DNA from: an uncultured Parvularcula sp.
GTDB taxonomy: Bacteria > Pseudomonadota > Alphaproteobacteria > Caulobacterales > Parvularculaceae
Length of the DNA: 56,033 nt
Assembly: GCA_937919225.1 (NCBI GenBank)
Contig: CALFRH010000063.1
Span: forward strand, 1-56,033
Direction: 5' to 3'
Both the position numbers and the translations under genes were made by a program. Positions within the stretch are counted from its first letter, which is position 1. The number at the start of each line of letters is the position of its first letter. Positions 24,737 through 33,833 of this stretch are shown here, one piece after another. The notes below the pieces were generated by a model. That model searched no databases. It worked only from the letters and a program-made list of their open reading frames with translations, and was not told the DNA's origin.

Positions 24737-27445
24737 ATGCAAAGTAAAAATGATGGCTTTTTAGATGATGGTTTGAAATTCCGGAACCTTGCAGAGGATC
24801 ATTTTCGCGCAGCATATGAAAAGCTTGCGTTCTATGTTCGCCGGAACTTCCAAAGAAAATACAAGAAGCTATTCGATATACTTCTGCCCTACTCAAACGA
24901 ACTTCGAGGTCCGTTTGACGAAAACCAACTAGATGATGAAAAAAGCGAAGTCATCTCTGGCCACCTCTATGACCTCAAAAGAAAAAAGGGAGCGTATGAG
25001 GCCTTGGGTGTGTACCTCGCCTGGATAAGTGCGACGGACCCTGACTACGCTAAGGAAGTCTATCAGGCTGCTGGTTTGTCGTTCCGCGCCTATCAGGGCG
25101 ATCCTCATCCGGCGCGCGCAACAGAAATAAGGCTGAAATCGCCAAGTACGAAATCCCCCACGGACGTTGTCGCAGACCTCGCGCCTGTTGAGGACATGAT
25201 CAAAGAAAACGTCCCCAGAGAGCTTAGGAATTTTTATAAATTCGATTTCCCTGAATTTTTCAAAGCCGCGCTCGGACAGAGCGGCGCCTCAGATCGCATA
25301 AAGACCTGGCAGCGGTCTTTGATGTTTCTGGGCATTGCGTTGCTCGTCGTGCTGTTGGTGTCGGTAGGCATCAGTCTCACAGCCAATCAAAAAATCAGTG
25401 ACCTCCAAGTCACGATTGCGAGAGATACTCAAACTGGCGAGTTGCGACCAGTCGTTTATAGCTCTGAATATGGATTGTATACAGAGGGAACAGAAGCTGG
25501 ACTGCGCCAGCGGGTTCCCAATGAGACGCTTGTTCAGCACTATCAGTCAAAGATAGAGCAGGAACGCGAAAAACTCGCGCCATCACTCAAGCGTTTATCA
25601 CAACTACATGTGCTTCTAGGGCAAGCCTTATCATACAGCGACATTGAGGCATCAAGCGCCGCGTTTGAGACCGCAGTTACTTTGGATGGAAAATCATCGA
25701 TTGCTCGCCAAGCGTACTCAATGTCACTGCTAGGCGCGGGCCGGTATCAAGACGCCACTAAAGAGTTAGAGATGGCAGAAGCTTTCGCGGATACAGACAA
25801 TCCCGTTGAAATGCTTTTGCTTGCAAATACGCGTTCATATTGGTTGATGCTGAGAAATGATGACCCGGATAATATTGTGCGGGTCATACAAGACATGTTG
25901 AGGTTTGCTGAGCAGATTACAGATGAAGAGCTTATTCTTCAAACGCGTTATGGCGCCATTAATCGGCTCGTGTTCTTCGGAAAAAAGGCAGAAGCTGAAG
26001 CCCTAATTGAGGCTTCTCCCGAAGCGTGCGATCAAATTGAGATACGGCGCTTAGTAGGACTTTGTTTCGAAGCGAAGTCCGTACTAGCTATAGCTAAAGA
26101 CCGTGAGGACGATTTTTATTCCTTACAAAGAAAGGCGCTGGCCAGTTACGAGCAAGAAAGAGCGTTTTTTGCTGCTTTGAACATCAAAACGAACCTAGTC
26201 CAGGATGTTGCACGTACAGAAGGTATCGAAAAAGCTCTGAAATATGCTCAGGCCAATCTCGAAGAGGCGCGTGCTGCGAACTATCTCTTTGGTGAAATGC
26301 AGGCCCTGCGTAGCCTGTCTTCTTTGTATTCGTTTTACTTCCAAAGGCATGATTTAGCTCTGGAATATGCGCTACAAGAGTTACCTCTTCGAGAGGCTTC
26401 TCCTGATCGAAAAACACTCGGAGAGCTCCAGGAGTGGATCGGCTTGAAATACGAAATTTTGAAACAACCAGAAGAAAGTGCACGATACTATAAATCAGCA
26501 CTAGATATAGCCGTTTGGCTTAATCATGATTATGCGGTTTTAGCCCGCTCGAGTAATCTTTATACGCTCTATAATCAATTGCAGCGTTATGATGAAGCTT
26601 CTGAGTTATACGAGCTTGGAAATAAAATCCTCGATAAACACTACAAGCAACCGGCTGACATTATTAAGCATCAGGAATATTTGAATGCGCTCATTCACAC
26701 AGCGGATACGCGGCAAATACCAATTTTGGAAGATCTGTTAGCCTACAGCCAAGAGAATGATCTATTTACGGCACAAATTGAAGCTCTTCGCCAACTCGCT
26801 CTAATCCATACGGGTACAGAGAAATCTCTGCACTACCGATATCAGGAAATTGAATTTCTGCGGAAGCTTGGGGTCGAAGAAGCATTGGCTGACAGGTATG
26901 CGATGCTGGGTCTTAGCGCGAGAGCCATGGGAGATCATGAAAAAGCATGGAGTGCATTCAATTCAGCCAAGGCAGCAAGGCTCGCCCAAGGCGAAGAGAT
27001 AGATACCGATCTGGCGTTCGAGCTTCTTGTCAGCGGGACGCGGACGGGGCTGCTGGACTCTGAAACCCGCCGAAACCTATTCGAAATTACTAGAGATGTC
27101 CGGCTACAAGACATTCCGCGCTTCAACTCCCGATCTTATGTCGCAGAACTGATTAAGGTCTCGATAGCTCTACGAGAACGCGATAAATTGAATGAGTACC
27201 TAGATTATGCGATAAGTACCAATGCGATAAGTAGCGGAATGACGGAGTTAATATCAGTCGTTGTCGCAGGTGCTGTTGCAACAAATGACGTCGAAACATT
27301 AGAAATGTTTGCTTCCTACTACGAAGAATTGATAACGTACGAGTATGGTCATTGTACCCACTGCCCACTCATTTATGAATGGATCAAAGCGCCGGACGCG
27401 GAACGAGCTTTAAAGATCCAAGAATTTCTCGATACTGTTGATTAG
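24737..27445 (+). CDS. Large TPR membrane protein
   Basis: A 902-residue protein. Residues 1-190 are a charged, mostly helical cytosolic domain (ENQLDDEKSEVISGHLYDLKRKKGAYEALG). One transmembrane segment lies at about 194-216 (SLMFLGIALLVVLLVSVGIS). Residues about 270-900 are helical hairpins in TPR style (for example ASSAAFETAVTLDG, then GRYQDATKELEMAEAFAD; EESARYYKSALDIAVWLN; GDHEKAWSAFNSAKAARLA). No kinase, nuclease or protease motif is seen. Codon use is visibly more AT-rich than in the core genes at 41-48 kb, which suggests recent acquisition. It may be a scaffold or sensor; the function is unknown. Confidence 0.75.
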   Translation: MQSKNDGFLDDGLKFRNLAEDHFRAAYEKLAFYVRRNFQRKYKKLFDILLPYSNELRGPFDENQLDDEKSEVISGHLYDLKRKKGAYEALGVYLAWISATDPDYAKEVYQAAGLSFRAYQGDPHPARATEIRLKSPSTKSPTDVVADLAPVEDMIKENVPRELRNFYKFDFPEFFKAALGQSGASDRIKTWQRSLMFLGIALLVVLLVSVGISLTANQKISDLQVTIARDTQTGELRPVVYSSEYGLYTEGTEAGLRQRVPNETLVQHYQSKIEQEREKLAPSLKRLSQLHVLLGQALSYSDIEASSAAFETAVTLDGKSSIARQAYSMSLLGAGRYQDATKELEMAEAFADTDNPVEMLLLANTRSYWLMLRNDDPDNIVRVIQDMLRFAEQITDEELILQTRYGAINRLVFFGKKAEAEALIEASPEACDQIEIRRLVGLCFEAKSVLAIAKDREDDFYSLQRKALASYEQERAFFAALNIKTNLVQDVARTEGIEKALKYAQANLEEARAANYLFGEMQALRSLSSLYSFYFQRHDLALEYALQELPLREASPDRKTLGELQEWIGLKYEILKQPEESARYYKSALDIAVWLNHDYAVLARSSNLYTLYNQLQRYDEASELYELGNKILDKHYKQPADIIKHQEYLNALIHTADTRQIPILEDLLAYSQENDLFTAQIEALRQLALIHTGTEKSLHYRYQEIEFLRKLGVEEALADRYAMLGLSARAMGDHEKAWSAFNSAKAARLAQGEEIDTDLAFELLVSGTRTGLLDSETRRNLFEITRDVRLQDIPRFNSRSYVAELIKVSIALRERDKLNEYLDYAISTNAISSGMTELISVVVAGAVATNDVETLEMFASYYEELITYEYGHCTHCPLIYEWIKAPDAERALKIQEFLDTVD

Positions 27446-27527
27446 TAAGATCAGAGATCTGCAACGAGGAATTCTCTTCCTCACCCTCTCCATAACAGTT
27501 CTACCCGCGCCTTGATCCTCGTTTCAG

Positions 27528-27584
27528 GCAAGGCCGCAGCCCGGCGCTCTTAATCGCCGTATACGCGGGTGCTTGCGGTCTTGC
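27528..27584. repeat. Long imperfect inverted repeat before the membrane-protein operon
   Basis: GCAAGGCCGCA...CCCG pairs with CGGG...TTGCGGTCTTGC across about 57 bases, with an inner perfect hairpin CGGCG (27542-27546)/CGCCG (27555-27559). It ends 19 bases before the start of the first gene of the operon and could be its leader or a regulatory attenuator. Confidence 0.55.
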
Positions 27585-27602
27585 AGACAGGAGTCTGCTG
27601 CT

Positions 27603-28340
27603 ATGGAGATTCTACAGTCTTTCTTTGCGCCAGAAAGTCAAAAACCAGTGCGATCTCCTTTTGCTGGAGGGCCTCGCACAATTGAGCGAACCGCCGTTGA
27701 TGGCACAAAGGAAATTACTGTCATCGCTTCGGCTATAACACCGCTCCGTGCGAAACTCGCGGACTGGGTTTCATTGGGCGTTCTGGCCTACGCTGCCGGG
27801 TTCAGCGCCTATGTCGGATTTCAGATTGAAGATCTGACCAACTCGGAGCTTACCGGCCTGGTTGGCATTCCTGCGGCAGTCTTTGCACTCAGCCGGTGGG
27901 GTTTATACCGCCTCTTTGAAAAATCCTCGCGCGTGGTGTTCACCCCAGAGCGCTTTATTCGCTGTCATGTGTTTTTTCCCAAGCGTTTTGATCGGGCGAT
28001 GCCGCATAGCTTTGCTCTGCATGCGCATGAGAAGAAAGAGCGCGAAGAAGAGCTTCTTACCCTCAGGGAAAAGAACGGCAAATCCTGGCCGTTCTCGCGC
28101 GCCGCAAAGCGCTATTACGGCAAGTCTTACTACATTTCCTTTGAATATATGGGCCAGCGCAATGATCTGACGCTGGTATATAAACGCAAGAAGGCTCAGA
28201 GCATCATTGCCCGCCTTAAAGCCTGTGATGAAATCATGGATGGCTATCGCGGTAATGGGCGCGGCCAGACACTGAAGCCCGAGGATGAGTGGAGCGCTCA
28301 GGCTGGTGAGCTCGGCCAACTGCCTGGAGGCCTATCATGA
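27603..28340 (+). CDS. Two-TM membrane protein, first gene of a five-gene operon
   Basis: A 245-residue protein from the ATG at 27603 (GACAGGAG upstream), which I prefer to an in-frame start at 27573. Membrane helices are near residues 56-75 (DWVSLGVLAYAAGFSAYVGF) and 80-98 (LTGLVGIPAAVFALSRWGL), followed by a basic cytosolic domain with FTPERFIRCHVFF and YYGKSYYISFEYMG. No family is recognised. The next gene overlaps its stop as ATGA. Confidence 0.7.
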   Translation: MEILQSFFAPESQKPVRSPFAGGPRTIERTAVDGTKEITVIASAITPLRAKLADWVSLGVLAYAAGFSAYVGFQIEDLTNSELTGLVGIPAAVFALSRWGLYRLFEKSSRVVFTPERFIRCHVFFPKRFDRAMPHSFALHAHEKKEREEELLTLREKNGKSWPFSRAAKRYYGKSYYISFEYMGQRNDLTLVYKRKKAQSIIARLKACDEIMDGYRGNGRGQTLKPEDEWSAQAGELGQLPGGLS

Positions 28341-28891
28341 GCCGCGACAACAACCCAAAGTCCGGTGTACCTGATTTAGGAAAAGAGTTTTCCGTGAATA
28401 AGGGCGAACGCTACCGAGATATCGCCAACAGTGTTGGAGAGACGGCGAGCGCGGAGCTATCTACCGTGCGCGATCATGAAAAAGCCATGGAGCAGCATCA
28501 ACTGCGTTGGATTAGGGAGCGCGATAAGCTGGCGCATATGAGTGATCTGTATCCAGATTTTGACTTGGGGTCACGCGCGCATCGCAATCTATTGGAGGCG
28601 TATGAGGAGCGTAGAACCCAATGGAACCGACAAGCGGATCAGATCGATAACAGCTATCAGGTCAAGCGCGATGAAATCCGTAAAACCGGCAAAACAGTGA
28701 GCAATGAATTCGCTGTACCCCGCGGGCCGCCCCATCATCTGCGCGATACTCTTGAGCACACAGCCAAGCCTTCTGGACCGAGCACCGGTGCGTCCGAAGT
28801 TCCGGCCTCCAGTGATCAAAGCCAGGTGCGAAAAGGTGCAGATGACTTCCCCTCAGCGGCGCCATCCAAAGATGTCGAACGCAGCCGATAA
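28337..28891 (+). CDS. Charged coiled-coil protein of the membrane operon
   Basis: A 184-residue hydrophilic protein. Residues about 30-115 are strongly helical and charged (AELSTVRDHEKAMEQHQLRW, YEERRTQWNRQADQIDNSY, QVKRDEIRKTGK), and the C-terminal third is disordered and rich in proline and serine. It overlaps the preceding gene as ATGA. No family is recognised. Confidence 0.65.
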   Translation: MSRDNNPKSGVPDLGKEFSVNKGERYRDIANSVGETASAELSTVRDHEKAMEQHQLRWIRERDKLAHMSDLYPDFDLGSRAHRNLLEAYEERRTQWNRQADQIDNSYQVKRDEIRKTGKTVSNEFAVPRGPPHHLRDTLEHTAKPSGPSTGASEVPASSDQSQVRKGADDFPSAAPSKDVERSR

Positions 28892-28987
28892 CGCTCACAT
28901 ACCCGCGAGGATTCCGCGCGCTTCAGAGCTCTAGGCTGTATTGAGCCGCCGCATCTGTTTGCGGCGCAACTACGCTGCGGGGCCGAT

Positions 28988-30247
28988 ATGGATAAGTTCA
29001 TAGCCGATTTCCTGGACGGGCGCATTCGCCAGATCGCCTATATCCTGTTTATCCTGTCTGCATCCTCGGCCCTGTTCACCTATGGCGGGGCCTCACTGGA
29101 TGCGACGACGTTTCAACACAAGGCCAGGGCCACCGTATTCGCTATTGCAGGCGGGAGCGCGATTTATCTCTTCTGGACGGTGATGATGCATGTCGCTCCG
29201 CGCCTTGTGCACATCCGCGATAAGGCTACGATCTTAATACTGATCTTTACAGGCTGCACGGTGATCTTCTGGCTTTCAAGTGCCTTTAATGTGGCGGGGC
29301 TGGCCGGACGCGATGCGCTTGAAAAGCATCTTTCAGAATATGTGACCAATCTTGAAGACGCCCTGGATATGGAGTTCCGAAAAGCCCTTCTGATAGAGGG
29401 TGCGTCAGCCGATATCCGCAGTGAGATTGTACGATACTATCAAGCTGCCTATAATGAGATGAATGCAGGTGCGTATTCGGGGCACCCTGGAACCGGCGCA
29501 GTCCATACCGCGTTGAGCGCAATCGGTAGACGCTTTGAGGCACTACAACTCGAAGCCGACGCATATCTAGAAAACGCAAACCGGCTGCGCGGTGATGCAC
29601 AAGCACGCCTTGAGACTATCCGCAAAATACAAAGCGCAGACAGGCCATTATCTGTGCGCATGGAGTTCATCGCCAAGGAGTCCGACGCGCTACGCGCCGA
29701 CCTTGCGCGCATGGATGTGACCAATTTGGCTGGGAGCGTCCGGCGCACGTTGGACGCATTGCCAAGGGAAGTGGATATGCAATCCAGCTTTTCTACCAAT
29801 GCTCAAACCGCGAAACGTCAGCGCGCCGCAGTTGAGAAGGTGCGCACTGATATAGCTTTCTCAGGCTCGAAGCTCAGTACATTCCTGCATGAAGCCACAC
29901 AGAATCAACCCAGCCCTGATTTAGCCTTCAAGCGGATTACAGCGGTGCGCGCCGTGATGATCTATTGGCCCAATTACATTCCTTACTGGGCGGGCGGGAT
30001 CGCGCTGGATATCGCGCCATTGGCCGTTGTCCTTGCCATCATGATCGCGGTGGGCGGCAAGACCAAAGAAGAAATGGCCGCCATTCGTATTCTGAATAAG
30101 CGCATTGGTGATGTGGTCGATGCCAAGCTGGGCGAAGAGATCACCCGAAGCGCGCGCGGTGAGATGGATTTCATCAAGGCCATCATGAAACACATGCAGG
30201 GCAAGGATACGCACACCGATCAACGAAGCGGCGAGGATAAGCAATGA
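28988..30247 (+). CDS. Multi-TM protein with internal coiled coil
   Basis: A 419-residue membrane protein. N-terminal helices lie at about 15-35 (IAYILFILSASSALFTYG), 48-66 (ATVFAIAGGSAIYLFWTVMM) and 78-97 (KATILILIFTGCTVIFWL). They are followed by about 230 residues of alternating charged helices (LEALQLEADAYLENANRLRGDAQARLETIRKIQ-type). A C-terminal helix is at about 335-360 (YIPYWAGGIALDIAPLAVVLAIMIAVGG) with a basic tail. The topology resembles a membrane-anchored coiled-coil scaffold. It follows the previous gene by 96 bases, which include a hairpin CGCCGCA-TCTGTT-TGCGGCG. The function is unknown. Confidence 0.7.
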   Translation: MDKFIADFLDGRIRQIAYILFILSASSALFTYGGASLDATTFQHKARATVFAIAGGSAIYLFWTVMMHVAPRLVHIRDKATILILIFTGCTVIFWLSSAFNVAGLAGRDALEKHLSEYVTNLEDALDMEFRKALLIEGASADIRSEIVRYYQAAYNEMNAGAYSGHPGTGAVHTALSAIGRRFEALQLEADAYLENANRLRGDAQARLETIRKIQSADRPLSVRMEFIAKESDALRADLARMDVTNLAGSVRRTLDALPREVDMQSSFSTNAQTAKRQRAAVEKVRTDIAFSGSKLSTFLHEATQNQPSPDLAFKRITAVRAVMIYWPNYIPYWAGGIALDIAPLAVVLAIMIAVGGKTKEEMAAIRILNKRIGDVVDAKLGEEITRSARGEMDFIKAIMKHMQGKDTHTDQRSGEDKQ

Positions 30248-30459
30248 ACATTCTGGAGACAATCAAACGCAATGCGCCGGAGATCTTCGTTGCGGCCTTT
30301 ACGGGTTGGATAGTGCTGTTGGTCATTGGTGATCTGGCAGGCTGGTTTTTTGAAGATCGCTCACAACAAGGAGCCACCGTTCAACGCGAGGAATCCGCCA
30401 GCAAAGATAGTCTAGTTCCACGTTGCCGGATGATCGAAGGCATCCAGGTTTGTGAATAG
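30244..30459 (+). CDS. Small single-TM protein
   Basis: A 71-residue protein with one membrane helix at about 13-34 (IFVAAFTGWIVLLVIGDLAGWF) and a soluble tail with two cysteines (PRCRMIEGIQVCE) that could be oxidised outside the cytoplasm. It overlaps the preceding gene as ATGA and precedes the metallopeptidase by 14 bases. The family is unknown. Confidence 0.65.
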   Translation: MNILETIKRNAPEIFVAAFTGWIVLLVIGDLAGWFFEDRSQQGATVQREESASKDSLVPRCRMIEGIQVCE

Positions 30460-30473
30460 GAAAAGGTGTAGCG

Positions 30474-31250
30474 ATGCCGTTTACCAGAAGGTCATTTATG
30501 GCCGGGTGCGGATGCATGAGTTTAGGCATCCCGCATGCCAGCGGGCAGACACTGGACATCTGGCCTGATGAGGCGGGCATCAATGTTTGCGCCAAAGGGC
30601 CTGCAGTTTTAAGACGCCAGGGCGTGCGTAATATCGCAGAGCCCCATGAGAAAGCGCAAATGCTCTTACAGCTGATGTGCGAGCTTTCCGGTATTCAGCC
30701 GCGCATTCAGCTTTTTGCAGCAGATTTTATCGGTGATTACAGCCGCTTTGCGGCCTATGCGACAATTAAAGAGCGCAAGCGATACATCGTTTATGACCGG
30801 GCAAGTTTTAACTGGAAGCCGGATCAAACCACCTGGGCAGAGATTGGCATTTTAGGGCATGAGATCGGCCATCATGTGGCCTCACATGTGTATGCGGATG
30901 AAGTCTCCCGTCACGCCCAGGAATTGGAGGCAGATCGGTTTTCTGGCTTCATTATGTCGAAGATGGGCGCGAGTCTGAGCCAGGCCCAGACAATGGATGC
31001 CGGAAACGCCGGGGCGACAGACACACATCCGTCATCTGCCTCAAGCCGGAAGGCCATAGAGGAAGGATGGCAGAAGGCCAGAACTGCCCTCAATTTGAAC
31101 GGGGATAAAAAGGTTTGCGAAGAAAGCTGGTCCAGCAGTTCTATGCTCATTCATGGCTCGGAATGCCGGATTGCAACCACCTGTGAAAACGATGGGATGC
31201 AGCAGCGGTTGGCGTGTCAGGATTTTGATGGGTCATGGCGTTGGAGATAG
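30474..31250 (+). CDS. Tat-exported M48-like zinc metallopeptidase
   Basis: A 258-residue protein. Residues 4-25 (TRRSFMAGCGCMSLGIPHASG) have a twin arginine followed by a hydrophobic core with cysteines, a Tat signal that could also be a lipoprotein lipobox. The catalytic site is ILGHEIGHHVASH near residues 128-140, with the third zinc ligand in ELEADRFSG near 150, the layout of M48-like gluzincins. The C-terminus has four cysteines (CEESW, ECRIATTCEND, ACQDF) likely in disulphides. It is the last gene of the operon, so it probably acts in the envelope on the same complex or structure as the membrane proteins before it (inference). Confidence 0.8.
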   Translation: MPFTRRSFMAGCGCMSLGIPHASGQTLDIWPDEAGINVCAKGPAVLRRQGVRNIAEPHEKAQMLLQLMCELSGIQPRIQLFAADFIGDYSRFAAYATIKERKRYIVYDRASFNWKPDQTTWAEIGILGHEIGHHVASHVYADEVSRHAQELEADRFSGFIMSKMGASLSQAQTMDAGNAGATDTHPSSASSRKAIEEGWQKARTALNLNGDKKVCEESWSSSSMLIHGSECRIATTCENDGMQQRLACQDFDGSWRWR

Positions 31251-31264
31251 CGGCTTAAAAAATC

Positions 31265-31293
31265 CGGCTAGCCCTCAAAGAGAACCAGCCGGT
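31265..31293 (+). terminator. Possible terminator of the membrane operon
   Basis: CCGGCT pairs with AGCCGG across a 17-base loop, followed by TATATGTGTTTTATT. The stem is short, so termination may be weak. The following 120 bases are AT-rich and contain TATTAC-ATAC-GTAATA (31395-31410), a perfect inverted repeat upstream of the next gene. Confidence 0.4.
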
Positions 31294-31417
31294 ATATGTG
31301 TTTTATTATGCATTAGGGATGACGTAAGGATTTATCCCACACCGTCCAATTTATGTGTATAATTTTATAGTAGAGATAAAATTCTGTATAGGAATATTAC
31401 ATACGTAATACAATTGC

Positions 31418-32011
31418 ATGCCGGGCGCGTACAGTAAGAAACAGGGATACATCAAAATAACCGCTGAGGCGCGCGATGCGCTCTGGGCAGAGCGGAGGCG
31501 CACAGATATTGGCCCCTCGGCGCTCATGAAGCGAATGAAGAGTCCTCCTGAAAAACTCACCGGGAAGATGCTGCACAACTGGTTTCAGGATACGCAGTAT
31601 GCGCAAATAGAACTTCTTGAGTTCGTGATGGAAGCTTATAGCAAGCTTCCAGACAATGAGATGGCTGAACCTCTTCACGCGTGCGAAAATACATCAACTA
31701 AGGAAGGCGAACGCTTTTGGCTTCAACGTCGCACTGGCGGTGAAAACACAGACCTGAAAGCACGCAATAATCAGAGTAGACGATATATCGAAATCACTGT
31801 TCAAATGCGTGAACGGCTTATTTCAGAGCTTGAACGCACGAGGGCGGAAGTCCCCAATCTTTTCCGTGAGCTTCCTGCAAGCAAGCGCCAATCCATGAGC
31901 GTCAAGGTCAGTCGATGGAAAAGCGGCACAACCCAAAAGACACAAATCAGAGATTGGGAATTGGTTTTGTCCCGGTTGTCTGAATGCCCCGATGCTCAGC
32001 CCTCAGATTGA
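31418..32011 (+). CDS. Internally duplicated small protein, possible DNA-binding regulator
   Basis: A 197-residue protein consisting of two similar halves. Both start with Y-I-(K/E)-I-T followed by a helix (YIKITAEARDALWAERRRT and YIEITVQMRERLISELERT), continue through a proline-containing middle (SPPEKLTGKMLHNWF and PASKRQSMSVKVSRW), and end in a short helix and PD. The W/N-W-F or S-R-W segment at the end of the third helix suggests two helix-turn-helix units in one chain. The start is preceded by an inverted repeat TATTAC/GTAATA and by ATTCTGTATA, a half-site also found in the integrase operator at 36087. It is probably a regulator of element genes (inference). Confidence 0.65.
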   Translation: MPGAYSKKQGYIKITAEARDALWAERRRTDIGPSALMKRMKSPPEKLTGKMLHNWFQDTQYAQIELLEFVMEAYSKLPDNEMAEPLHACENTSTKEGERFWLQRRTGGENTDLKARNNQSRRYIEITVQMRERLISELERTRAEVPNLFRELPASKRQSMSVKVSRWKSGTTQKTQIRDWELVLSRLSECPDAQPSD

Positions 32012-32195
32012 TTACCTAAATGCCTAAAATACATATAAAATTTTATCTAATATTTACATAACACTAATAACTTTTTGTTATCCTTTTACGTGATTGGGGC
32101 GAAGCTGCATTTTAGGGCCAATTTGGCCGCGCAGCGCTCAGCAGAAACCAGCAATAAAATCAATCGGTTCTGTCGCCTCAACAGGGAGGTGTGTG

Positions 32196-33023
32196 ATGGT
32201 GCTACAAGCACTCAGGGATAATGCGAATGATATAACCCGCCCCTTAGCGGAGTTGGGTACGAAGAACTTTGATCCGAGCGCAGGCATCAAGGCGGAGTTT
32301 GGCTCAAAAAGTGAGCAGAATTTCCAAGATCATCAAAACGAAATCGCGCTTGGGCAAGGCCAACTGAGCTTCACCCAGATTAATCGCCTCATCAATGAAT
32401 CTCGGTCCAAAGAAGCCATGCGTTATGATCGGGATGAAAAATCCCGCAAAGATTTTGCGGACCGCATGTGGCGCTTTCTTCTCGAACAGCTTCAGCACCA
32501 GTTGGATGCCGTTAACGCGGCCATCGATGGGCATAGAGACTATTTTGCAGACAAATATGGTGAAGACTGGGTGGAAACTCTGGGCGGCAGCATACTAGGC
32601 GATGACATGCCGGACCGTCTTCCCGGCGAGAGTGATGCGGAGTATCAAGCCCGCGTTGAAGATGCGATCTTTGATGAGATTTGCAACCCAGACGGTACGC
32701 TGAAGGATGAGTACAAGCATCACCCGGATGCAGAACGCTTGGAGCAGTGGGGCAAGGATCGTGTTCGCCAGCAAAAACTGGAAAACGGCATCGAGAAAAT
32801 CAACAATGCTGAAACGCCGGAAGCGAAGTTGGACGCTGCTGAAGAAACTATGGAGACCGCCGACGTCAAAGACGCTTGGGGTGTGGCGGCAGGGGTCGAG
32901 GAAAAAGCGACTGAGGAAGTGAAAGTCACTGTTGTTGAGGCGCACGATGAGGAGCGCGATGTTGTGATAAATGCCAAAGGAGTTGCGCCTGACACGGAGG
33001 GCGGCTTCGGAATGCGTTCTTAA
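32196..33023 (+). CDS. Uncharacterised acidic element protein
   Basis: A 275-residue protein from the ATG at 32196 with GGGAGGTG six bases upstream. The N-terminal half has charged helices (SFTQINRLINESRSKEAMRYDRDEKSRK), and LPGESDAEYQARVEDAIFDEI lies in the middle. The C-terminal 80 residues are acidic and rich in A, E, K and V, ending GGFGMRS. No family is recognised. It ends head-on with the next gene: stop codons overlap in TTAA. Confidence 0.6.
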   Translation: MVLQALRDNANDITRPLAELGTKNFDPSAGIKAEFGSKSEQNFQDHQNEIALGQGQLSFTQINRLINESRSKEAMRYDRDEKSRKDFADRMWRFLLEQLQHQLDAVNAAIDGHRDYFADKYGEDWVETLGGSILGDDMPDRLPGESDAEYQARVEDAIFDEICNPDGTLKDEYKHHPDAERLEQWGKDRVRQQKLENGIEKINNAETPEAKLDAAEETMETADVKDAWGVAAGVEEKATEEVKVTVVEAHDEERDVVINAKGVAPDTEGGFGMRS

Positions 33024-33532
33024 ACCCCAAGCTCGGGGTTATCTTCATAGAAGTGGTTTTGATCGACGGCAGCCTGAACCGCATCTTGGCTTTCATTCAG
33101 AACAAATGGGCCTGCCGATGCGCCGCCAGTAACACCGTAGTGGTAGGTTACGCTTGTTGACGAGATGTCGTTTTGCTCAAAGAAGAACTTCACGTTCGGC
33201 TCTCCCGCTTTGACGAAATCATTGGTCAGGATATCCCGAATGTCTTCTGGCTTGAATTTGGACTCAGTGCCAAGCGCTACTGAAACGGCCACGCCTTCTG
33301 TTTCCTTCGCCCACTGAACGGCCCGCCAACCTGCGTATGGTTCGACGGTGATGTCTTCCGGTACGCTGAGTGACGCCGCAGAGACAGAAGCGGCTGTTAC
33401 AGCTTCGGTGCTGGCCGCTGCATATTGCTGTGGTGCAGGCTGATCCTCCGCATGAGCGAGCGGCATCAATGCCGCCATGCCTGCAACAGCAGCAGTTGCG
33501 AAAGTTCTTGGATTTAATTTCGAGAGCGTCAT
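33020..33532 (-). CDS. Secreted protein of unknown function
   Basis: A 170-residue exported protein from the ATG at 33532, which has GAGGTG five bases upstream. The signal peptide (FATAAVAGMAALMPLAHA, cleavage before EDQ) is clear. The mature part is alanine/valine-rich with a conserved-looking segment PYAGWRAVQWAKETEGV, then FKPEDIRDILTNDFVKAG. It has no cysteines. No family is recognised. It is divergent from the recombinase gene across the region with recombination sites. Confidence 0.65.
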   Translation of the reverse strand: MTLSKLNPRTFATAAVAGMAALMPLAHAEDQPAPQQYAAASTEAVTAASVSAASLSVPEDITVEPYAGWRAVQWAKETEGVAVSVALGTESKFKPEDIRDILTNDFVKAGEPNVKFFFEQNDISSTSVTYHYGVTGGASAGPFVLNESQDAVQAAVDQNHFYEDNPELGV

Positions 33533-33605
33533 TTCGCACCTCATTCGTTTAATACCAAATGCAGGTGGAGCTTGTATTTGTGTGACCTATACTTATCTGA
33601 TATTC

Positions 33606-33756
33606 ACAAAAAGGATCGTTTTTGTTGATTATTACTTTCTTTTTGTGTTACGTTGCGTATCAGAAGGTAAGTCTTTGAAATTCATCGACTTGCTCAGGTG
33701 GACGGATCGAAGCGAATCGAAACTATCGCGGTTCCACAAAAACGATCCTTTTTGTG
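33606..33756. repeat. Two inverted near-palindromic sites next to a serine recombinase gene
   Basis: Site 1 is ACAAAAAGGATCGTTTTTGT (33606-33625) and site 2 is ACAAAAACGATCCTTTTTGT (33737-33756), its exact reverse complement over 20 bases. Each site is a palindrome except for one mismatched pair on either side of a GATC centre. Another half-site TTTTTGTG lies at 33640-33647. Site size, dyad symmetry and location just before the recombinase gene fit crossover or res sites; their inverted orientation would allow inversion of the 111 bases between them. Confidence 0.7.
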
Positions 33757-33833
33757 GTGTGTTGCAAGCGCTCAGGAACGGCCCGTGGTGGCGAGCGCTC
33801 AAGCGGAACGCAACACAGACAAAGGATCACACC

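Noticed and set aside
16000-31250. A complete conjugative T4SS
   Set aside because: Relaxase, MobC and a coupling protein are present, but no VirB4, VirB11, TrbE or pilin-like gene is recognisable, so I call it mobilizable only.
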